A stretch of DNA of 27,505 nt, from contig JBBIJX010000019.1 in assembly GCA_037445775.1 (NCBI GenBank), positions 1-27,505 of the forward strand, in the 5' to 3' direction. Shown here one piece after another: positions 21,721 through 27,505 of the stretch (the stretch's first letter is position 1; each line of letters opens with the position of its first letter). The position numbers were made by a program, and so were the translations under genes. Source of the stretch: JBBUX01 sp037445775 (GTDB lineage: Bacteria > Actinomycetota > Coriobacteriia > Anaerosomatales > PHET01). Under the pieces are notes generated by a model. That model was not told the DNA's origin, did not search any database, and saw only the letters and a list, made by a program, of their open reading frames with translations.

Positions 21721-22550
21721 GCCATCGCCTCGATGGCTCGAATCACACCCTGCATCTGTTCGTCAGGTGTGGATGCGCCGGCTGTGACCCCCACGCTCGT
21801 GGCTCCCCCGAACCACGCCTCATCGAGATCGGATGCAGTCTCGACGTGGTAGGTGCGCGGGTTGACGGCCCTGCAGATCTCGACGAGGCGCGTCGTGTTG
21901 CCGGAGTTGTGCCCGCCAACGACGACTACGGCGTCGACGGAGCCGGCGAGCTCAGCTGCGGACTCCTGGCGCTTCGAGGTGGCTTGGCAGATCGTGTTGT
22001 GGACGCACAGCTCGCGCACGCGCGGCAGGAGCGCCGCGACGACCTCGCCGAGACGCGCCTCGGACTGCGTGGTCTGCACCACGACGCCCACACGCTTGGA
22101 CGGAAACCGCTCCGGCAGCTCGGCTGCGGACTCGATGACCATCGCTGAATCGCCCGCGTGCGCCATGATCCCCTCGACCTCAGGGTGGTCCGCCTCGCCC
22201 ACCACCAAGATCCAGTAACCCGCGCGCATGAGGCTCTCGGCGGCCTCGTGCGCCTTGCTCACGTGCGGACACGTCGCGTCGACCACGCGCAGGCCGCGCG
22301 CGCGGGCCTCGGAAATGATCGACGGTACTACCCCGTGGCTTCGGATGATGACGGTGCCCTCCGCTACGTCCGTGACATCAGAGGCGGTTAGGACGCCCTG
22401 GGCGCGGAGAGCCTCGACCGCCTGGGGATTGTGGATGAGCGGACCGAGACTGTGCACCGGCCCGCCCGCCGCGCCGGCCTCCTCGGCAAGCTTGAGGGCG
22501 CGCTCGACGCCGTAACACACGCCGGCGTAACGCGCGATCTCAACGCGCAT
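21717..22550 (-). CDS. ispH: 4-hydroxy-3-methylbut-2-enyl diphosphate reductase
   Basis: [4Fe-4S] enzyme of 277 residues catalysing the last step of the MEP isoprenoid pathway, giving IPP and DMAPP. Cluster ligands are C12 (GVCYGV), C94 (DATCPHV) and C188 (NTICQATSKRQ). Catalytic E126 lies in DHPEVEG, and H40 and H72 are in IHN and RSHG. Length is compact, without the S1-domain fusion found in some Firmicutes. The ATG at 22550 overlaps the plsC end by 11 bases. Its cluster would be supplied by the Isc proteins encoded elsewhere in the window. Confidence 0.96.
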   Translation of the reverse strand: MRVEIARYAGVCYGVERALKLAEEAGAAGGPVHSLGPLIHNPQAVEALRAQGVLTASDVTDVAEGTVIIRSHGVVPSIISEARARGLRVVDATCPHVSKAHEAAESLMRAGYWILVVGEADHPEVEGIMAHAGDSAMVIESAAELPERFPSKRVGVVVQTTQSEARLGEVVAALLPRVRELCVHNTICQATSKRQESAAELAGSVDAVVVVGGHNSGNTTRLVEICRAVNPRTYHVETASDLDEAWFGGATSVGVTAGASTPDEQMQGVIRAIEAMA

Positions 22551-23232
22551 CCAACGACTCCCGTCTCGCTTCGTCGCGCACTTGGGCGATGCGCTCCATG
22601 AGCCGCGCCGTCAGCGCCTCGACGCGCTCCTTGCGACCGCCGTCGAACGACGCGGGGTCGACCGGCGCGCCGATTCGGATGTGGACGCGCGGGAAACGCG
22701 GCAGCTTCGCACCTGGCGGCAGGGCCCTCTCTGTACCTACGATACCCACCGGCACCACCGGCACGCCGGCCCGAAGCGCAAGAAACGCCACGCCGCCGTG
22801 CGCCTCGCCGAGCTCGTCGGTGCTCACGTCACGCTTCCGCGTGCCTTCGGGGAACATGCCAAGCAGCTCGCCGCGCTCGAGGATCGACGTCGCGGTCTGG
22901 ATCATCTCGCGATCCGCCGTAGCGCGCCTCACCGGAAACGCCCATAAGCGGTCGAGCAGCCACCCGAGCCAACCCGCGTCCCAGAGCTCCATCTTCGCCA
23001 CGAAGTGCGTGGGGCGCGGCGTTGCGCACCACAGAAGCACCGGGTCGAGGTAGCTCGCATGGTTACCCGCGAGGATCGCACCGCCCTCGGGCACGTGCTC
23101 CCAGCCCGAGAAGTCGACGCGGAACGCGGCGAGAAGCGCGCGAGCCACCGTGACCCTCAGGAAGCGCGCGAGCCGCCAGCGGGGGGCGCCCTCACCCGTG
23201 GCGGGACGTCCTCGCGGCGTCTCAGAGCTCAC
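22540..23232 (-). CDS. plsC: 1-acyl-sn-glycerol-3-phosphate acyltransferase
   Basis: Acyltransferase of 230 residues converting lysophosphatidic to phosphatidic acid. The catalytic NHASYLD (HX4D, about 57-63) and FPEGTR (about 127-132) motifs are clear. A hydrophobic stretch near 22-38 could associate with the membrane. A polar N-terminus of about 18 residues precedes it. The GTG at 23232 overlaps the cmk stop as GTGA. cmk-plsC-ispH is an arrangement I recall from Firmicutes and Coriobacteriia. It acts after PlsY, whose gene lies downstream in the same run. Confidence 0.94.
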   Translation of the reverse strand: MSSETPRGRPATGEGAPRWRLARFLRVTVARALLAAFRVDFSGWEHVPEGGAILAGNHASYLDPVLLWCATPRPTHFVAKMELWDAGWLGWLLDRLWAFPVRRATADREMIQTATSILERGELLGMFPEGTRKRDVSTDELGEAHGGVAFLALRAGVPVVPVGIVGTERALPPGAKLPRFPRVHIRIGAPVDPASFDGGRKERVEALTARLMERIAQVRDEARRESLDAR

Positions 23233-23900
23233 GTGCGGGACTCCATCGTGATCGAGACGATCCGTTCGATCACATCTTCGATAGAGAGATCCGTCGAGTC
23301 GATGACGATGGCGTCTTCGGCCGGTACGAGCGGCGCCACCGCGCGCGTCGAGTCCGCGTGGTCGCGCCGCGTGATCGCCTCACGCACTCCAGCGGGGTCC
23401 ACGAGCAACCCGCTCGCCGCTTGCTGGGCGGCGCGCCGCCGGGCGCGCTCCTCCGGCGTAGCGGTCAGAAAGAACTTCAGCTCAGCGTCCGGGGCGACCA
23501 CGGTGCCGATGTCTCGCCCCTCCATGACAGTGTCGCCCTGCGACGCGATACGGCGCTGCTGCACAAGCATCGCCTTGCGAACGAGCGGCATCGCGGCTAC
23601 CGCGCTCACGGCATCCTCGACGAGCGGCAGGCGGATCGCGGACGTGACGTCGTCACCGGCGATGAACACCCGCGTAGGCAGCGACGATCCCTCGTCGTAG
23701 ACGAACTCGACCTCGTCGGCAAGCGCGACACGCACGACGCCCTCCTGGTCGTGCACGGACACACCGCGCGTGAGTGCGCGAAACGCGACCGCGCGGTACA
23801 TCGCCCCGGTGTCGAGATACGAGAAGCCGAGGCGGATGGCGACCCCTTTGGCGACCGTCGACTTCCCGGAGCCGGCCGGCCCGTCGATTGCGATGATCAT
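23229..23900 (-). CDS. cmk: Cytidylate kinase
   Basis: Protein of 223 residues phosphorylating CMP and dCMP. The P-loop GPAGSGKST is at 7-15, followed by YLDTGAMYRAVA (28-39) and EGRDIGTVVAPDA (near 127-139), all family-specific. Length is typical. The ATG at 23900 is chosen because it starts the canonical IAIDGPAGSGKS; the frame extends to 24155 but would run across the aroA end. The ribosome site is weak (AAGG about 13 bases upstream). A 62-base gap separates it from aroA and contains the small palindrome CTATGCCATAG near 23947-23957, so an internal promoter is possible but not shown. Confidence 0.95.
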   Translation of the reverse strand: MIIAIDGPAGSGKSTVAKGVAIRLGFSYLDTGAMYRAVAFRALTRGVSVHDQEGVVRVALADEVEFVYDEGSSLPTRVFIAGDDVTSAIRLPLVEDAVSAVAAMPLVRKAMLVQQRRIASQGDTVMEGRDIGTVVAPDAELKFFLTATPEERARRRAAQQAASGLLVDPAGVREAITRRDHADSTRAVAPLVPAEDAIVIDSTDLSIEDVIERIVSITMESRT

Positions 23901-23962
23901 GTTGGCACTACGGCCTTCCCCACAGCGCGGCGTTCGGACCGCACTACTATGCCATAGCGGGG

Positions 23963-25273
23963 CTACGGCGCGGTGAGTCGTTCGATGTCTGTGAGGAACG
24001 CGGGGTAGCTCACGTTCACCGCTTCGAAGCGCTCGATGGCGACCTCGGCGGTCCCCGCAAGGCCCGCGAGCGCCCACACCATGGCGAGGCGGTGGTCGCC
24101 GAGGGAGTCGAGCGTCGCTCCGCCGAACACCGCCGGCCCGTCGACCTCGAGCCATTCCTCACCGGCGCGCACGGTGACGCCGAGGGCGCTCAGGCCCTCA
24201 ACGATCGCGGCGAGGCGGTCACTCTCCTTGACGCGCAGCTCGGACACGCCGTCAAAGCGCGTCGTGCCCTCCGCGTGAGCGGCGACGAGCGCGAGCACCG
24301 GAATCTCGTCGACGAGCGACGCCACTTCGTGCGCTTCGATGCGGGCGGCGGTGAGGGTGTTGCCGTGTCGCGCCGTCATGGACCCGACGGGCTCGACGCC
24401 CTCTGAGGCGGTCTCGACGAGCGTTACGTCCGCGCCCATGCGCTCGAGAACGCGCAGGAACCCAATGCGCGTGGGGTTAAGCGAAGCGCCCTCGACCGTC
24501 ACATCGCCGCCCCTTGTGAGCAACGCCGCCGCGACGATGAACGCGGCTGACGACGGGTCGCCCGGGACGGCGACGTCGTGTGGGCGCAGCACCGTCGGCC
24601 CATGCACGGACACGCCGCGGTGCTCGTCGACGCCCACGGACACGCCGAACGCCGGGAACAGCCGCTCAGTGTGATCGCGCGAGGGAGCGGGCTCGGTCAC
24701 GTGGGTGGCGCCGGTGGCGCCAAGACCGGCGAGCAGAATCGCGGTCTTGACCTGCGCGGACGCCACCGAGCTCGCGTAGGAGAGAGGCTCAACGCGGTCC
24801 GTGCCATGCACAGTGACGGGGAGCGTGTAGCCGCGCTGCGCGTCAAAACGCGCCCCCATGCGTGAGAGCGGCTCGATGACGCGGAGCATGGGGCGGCGCG
24901 ACAGCGACGCATCGCCGGTGAGGGTAACCGTGACGGGATAGCGGGCGAGCACGCCCATGAGCAGCCGCGCAGTCGTGCCCGAGTTCCCACAGTCGATCGG
25001 GTGGCTCGGCTGGCGCGGTCCCACCGCCCCCCATCCCCCCACACGCAGCGTGAGTCCGGGGCCTTGGGGCTCAAGGAGCTCGATGCGGGCGCCGAGCGTC
25101 TCGCACGCCGTGATCGTCGCGCGCACGTCCTCTGAGTCGAGCACACCGGTGAGGACCGAGTGCCCTTCGGCCATAGAGGCGAACAGCACAGCCCGGTGCG
25201 AGAGCGACTTATCGCCGGGCACACGCAGCGTCCCACGCGGCGGCGCCGCGGCCGGAGAGATGCGCTGGATCAT
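23963..25273 (-). CDS. aroA: 3-phosphoshikimate 1-carboxyvinyltransferase (EPSP synthase)
   Basis: Shikimate-pathway enzyme of 436 residues adding enolpyruvate to shikimate 3-phosphate. Key motifs are PGDKSLSHRA (19-28), DCGNSGTTARLLMG (94-107), SLSRRPM and KESDRLA. The loop reads GNSGTT, like the Bacillus-type group, with glycine kept at the position linked to glyphosate sensitivity. That phenotype is not predicted here with confidence. The ATG at 25273 overlaps the tyrA stop as ATGA. Together with tyrA and hisC it forms an aromatic/histidine block. Confidence 0.96.
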   Translation of the reverse strand: MIQRISPAAAPPRGTLRVPGDKSLSHRAVLFASMAEGHSVLTGVLDSEDVRATITACETLGARIELLEPQGPGLTLRVGGWGAVGPRQPSHPIDCGNSGTTARLLMGVLARYPVTVTLTGDASLSRRPMLRVIEPLSRMGARFDAQRGYTLPVTVHGTDRVEPLSYASSVASAQVKTAILLAGLGATGATHVTEPAPSRDHTERLFPAFGVSVGVDEHRGVSVHGPTVLRPHDVAVPGDPSSAAFIVAAALLTRGGDVTVEGASLNPTRIGFLRVLERMGADVTLVETASEGVEPVGSMTARHGNTLTAARIEAHEVASLVDEIPVLALVAAHAEGTTRFDGVSELRVKESDRLAAIVEGLSALGVTVRAGEEWLEVDGPAVFGGATLDSLGDHRLAMVWALAGLAGTAEVAIERFEAVNVSYPAFLTDIERLTAP

Positions 25274-26430
25274 GAGCCCTCACCGCCCTCCGCGGCTTCA
25301 AGCGGCGTGAAGCGAGCCTCGTAGCCCAGATCCTCAAGTCCGCGAGCGAGGCCCGCGAGGTCCCCCTCGTCGGTGAGTACGAGCACTAGCAGCGCGCGGT
25401 CCTCGGTCTCGTGGTCGATGTCGATGCCCTCGATGTTGCAGCCGGCGCGGGAGACAGCGCCGGTAACCTCAGCGACCACACCAGGACGATCCACCATGGG
25501 CACGACAAGTTCGGTGAGACGCGTCGTCGCCGGCACCCACTGGGCAGGCAGCGAACGGCGCACGTCTGCGGCGCGCGCGAGCCAGTTCCGGATCGCGTCG
25601 GCGTCATGCCCGCGCACCATCGCCTCAAACTCGCCCAGCGACAAGCGTAACTCGCGAAGCGCGGCTGAAAGAGCGTCGGCGTTGTCGATGCAGATGCCGG
25701 CCCACAGGTCCGGCGATCCGGCCGCGATGCGAGTGGTGTCCTTGAAGCCGCCTGCCGCGAGGCGCAGCATCTCGCCGTTCTCACCGGCGTGCGCGCCTGC
25801 TACGTCGCAAAGCGCGGCCGCCGCCACGTGCGGGACGTGGCTCACCACTGCGACCGCCTCGTCGTGGCGCTTCGGGTCAACGCTCACGACGCGCGCACCC
25901 AAGGCGCTCACCAGCGCGTGCACACGGCGATAGGCGTCTGGTTCTGTGTCCGCAGCCGGCGTGAGCAACCAGTACGCGCCGTCGAACAGCCCTGAGCGCG
26001 CTGCCTCCACGCCGCTGCGCTCAGAGCCGGCCATGGGATGTCCGCCTACGAAGCGAGTCGCGTCAGAGAGATGCTTGCGCGCCGCCGCGACGACGCCGGC
26101 CTTCGTCGACGCAACATCGGTGATGACGCCATCGAAGCCGGTCTCGCCCAAAGACGCGAGCCACTCGGAGGCCGCGCGCGCAGGCGTGGCGATAACGGCG
26201 ATGTCTGACCCGCCGGGCGCGAGCCACTCACGGGCGGTCCCGGAGCCCGCGAGCGCCGCCTCGTCGACGACGCCGAGCTCGACCGCGCGCGCGACCGCTG
26301 TCTCATCCGTATCGGTGCCGAACACGAGCGGCGCGTCCTCCAGCGCGCGGCACGACGCGGCGATCGAGCCGCCAATCAGGCCGATGCCGATCACGCAGAC
26401 GCGCTCAAAGCCACCTGCTGCCACAGTCAC
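25270..26430 (-). CDS. tyrA: Prephenate (or arogenate) dehydrogenase with C-terminal ACT domain
   Basis: Enzyme of 386 residues in tyrosine synthesis. The dinucleotide motif GIGLIGGSIA is at 15-24. Catalytic residues lie in GGHPMAGSERSGVEAA (about 129-144) and in SHVPHVAAAAL. An ACT domain (about 308-375, PMVDRPGVVAEVTGAV) probably senses tyrosine. Prephenate versus arogenate preference cannot be read from sequence. The GTG at 26430 overlaps the hisC stop as GTGA; a second GTG two codons later is an alternative. Confidence 0.94.
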   Translation of the reverse strand: MTVAAGGFERVCVIGIGLIGGSIAASCRALEDAPLVFGTDTDETAVARAVELGVVDEAALAGSGTAREWLAPGGSDIAVIATPARAASEWLASLGETGFDGVITDVASTKAGVVAAARKHLSDATRFVGGHPMAGSERSGVEAARSGLFDGAYWLLTPAADTEPDAYRRVHALVSALGARVVSVDPKRHDEAVAVVSHVPHVAAAALCDVAGAHAGENGEMLRLAAGGFKDTTRIAAGSPDLWAGICIDNADALSAALRELRLSLGEFEAMVRGHDADAIRNWLARAADVRRSLPAQWVPATTRLTELVVPMVDRPGVVAEVTGAVSRAGCNIEGIDIDHETEDRALLVLVLTDEGDLAGLARGLEDLGYEARFTPLEAAEGGEGS

Positions 26431-27505
26431 ACACCCCCGAGCTTGTTGACGGCGACCTCGAAGGCCGCGATCGTCGCCGCGGTGTCCTCCGGCGTGCCCA
26501 CGCCCACACGCAGCGCAGGCGCGGTGCCGAAGTCACGAACGATCACTCCCTCGCCCAACAGGACGTCGAAGAGCTCGCGAGAGCGCTCCGTGAGCACGTA
26601 GACGAAGTTCGCGTGCGACGGCACGAAGCGCACACCAAGGCGCTCGAACGCGGCGTAGAGCGTGCCGCGCTGCTGCGCGTTGAGGCGCACGCGGCGCGCG
26701 ACCTCGTCGGCATCGTCGAGCGAGTGGTACGCGGCGATCTGCGCCACGGTGTTCACGTTGAACGGCTCGCGGACCTTGTTCACGGCCCCGACCAGCGGTT
26801 CCGGCATGACGCCGTAGCCAACGCGGAGCGCCGCGAGCGAGTAGATCTTGCTGAACGTGCGCAGCACGACGAGCGCGCGCTCCCCGTCGAAGTAGTCGAG
26901 CGCGTTGGGGTAGCCCTGAGAGGTCACGTACTCGAAGTACGCCTCGTCCGCGACGACGAGCACGTGTGGGGGCACGCGATCGAGGAAGCGCTCGAACTCC
27001 GCGCGCCGGTAGATCGTGCCCGTGGGATTGTTCGGGTTGCAGAGGAACACGATCTTCGTGCGATCGGTGATCGCTGCGCGCATGGCGTCGAGATCGTGGG
27101 CCTGGTCGGCGTTGAGCGGCACGCGAACCGCCGTCGCGCCCATGAGCTGCGTGACCATGGGGTAGACGATGAAGCTGGGCCAGGCGAAGACCACCTCGTC
27201 GCCGGGGTTCAGCACGGACTGCGCGATGATGCGCAGGAGCTCGTTGCTGCCGTTGCCCACGGCGAGGAACCGCTCGTCGACGCCCAGGTGCGAGGCGAGC
27301 CGGCGCTTGAGCGCGCGCGCAGAGCCGTCCGGGTAGCGGTTCAGATGCGGCAGGACGGCCTCGATGGCCTCGCAGGCCATGGGGACCGGGCCGAACGGGT
27401 TCTCGTTGCTCGAGAGCTTGTGAACGCTGCCGCCACCGATGCGCTCGCGCACCTCGCTCGCGCGAAGCCCCGGCGCGTACGGGACGAGCGGGTCGATCTC
27501 GTCGC
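26427..27505 (-). CDS. hisC: Histidinol-phosphate aminotransferase (5' end outside window)
   Basis: PLP aminotransferase acting in histidine synthesis, and possibly on prephenate-derived keto acids given its place before tyrA. The frame stays open to the right edge, with DEIDPLVPYAPG before the first internal GTG, matching the normal N-terminus, so only a few residues should be missing. Motifs are KLSSNENPFGP, NPNNPTG, ADEAYFEY and the PLP lysine in RTFSKIYSLAALRVGYG. The C-terminus is complete. The internal GTG at 27452 is therefore not the true start. The stop overlaps tyrA. Confidence 0.94.
   Translation of the reverse strand, partial: DEIDPLVPYAPGLRASEVRERIGGGSVHKLSSNENPFGPVPMACEAIEAVLPHLNRYPDGSARALKRRLASHLGVDERFLAVGNGSNELLRIIAQSVLNPGDEVVFAWPSFIVYPMVTQLMGATAVRVPLNADQAHDLDAMRAAITDRTKIVFLCNPNNPTGTIYRRAEFERFLDRVPPHVLVVADEAYFEYVTSQGYPNALDYFDGERALVVLRTFSKIYSLAALRVGYGVMPEPLVGAVNKVREPFNVNTVAQIAAYHSLDDADEVARRVRLNAQQRGTLYAAFERLGVRFVPSHANFVYVLTERSRELFDVLLGEGVIVRDFGTAPALRVGVGTPEDTAATIAAFEVAVNKLGGV

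Overview
The window is GC-rich, densely packed bacterial chromosome. Every protein gene I can support lies on the minus strand. The only well-supported plus-strand gene is a structured RNA at about 5569-5769. GTG (and one TTG) starts are common, and many genes meet in 4-base GTGA or ATGA overlaps. The gene content suggests a high-GC, probably anaerobic member of the Actinomycetota, possibly Coriobacteriia-like: an Rrf2/IscS/NifU-type IscU set, a DUF512 radical-SAM protein, IspH, a DUF6504 protein beside an error-prone DnaE, and RibBA. The taxonomic placement is inference. I see no insertion sequences, phage genes, CRISPR array, tRNA or rRNA.

Layout in transcription order, right to left. (1) 27505-16687 is an eleven-gene run: hisC (5' end outside the window), tyrA, aroA, cmk, plsC, ispH, a PDZ/radical-SAM DUF512 protein, der, plsY, gpsA, rpe. 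It joins aromatic and histidine amino-acid synthesis with phospholipid synthesis, isoprenoid synthesis and ribosome assembly. (2) 16642-13004 is a riboflavin operon, ribD-ribE-ribBA-ribH, led by a clear FMN riboswitch. (3) 12669-5883 is a nine-gene run starting at an Rrf2/IscR-type regulator whose promoter carries a near-perfect 25-bp palindrome. It continues with iscS, iscU, mnmA, a HisK-type PHP phosphatase, a Nif3 protein, a coiled-coil zinc-ribbon protein, rnhA and queD. Sulfur released by IscS can feed both Fe-S clusters and MnmA thiolation of tRNA U34, and QueD adds a second tRNA-modification branch. (4) 5882-5353 is a 530-bp gap holding the plus-strand RNA with its own sigma70-type promoter. 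(5) 5352-3383 holds a DtxR-family metalloregulator translationally coupled to a membrane HD-GYP (c-di-GMP phosphodiesterase-type) protein. (6) 3299-1 is an SOS unit: a consensus LexA box inside the promoter spacer drives a DUF6504 gene and a DnaE2/ImuC-like error-prone polymerase that runs off the left edge.

The best leads for something undescribed are: the roughly 201-nt RNA, closed by an 11-bp perfect terminal stem and carrying several GNRA-capped hairpins; the LexA-controlled DUF6504-dnaE2 pair with no Y-family polymerase beside it; the metal-sensor/c-di-GMP pair; and a plus-strand promoter, LexA-like box and small ORF in the gap between ribH and iscR.
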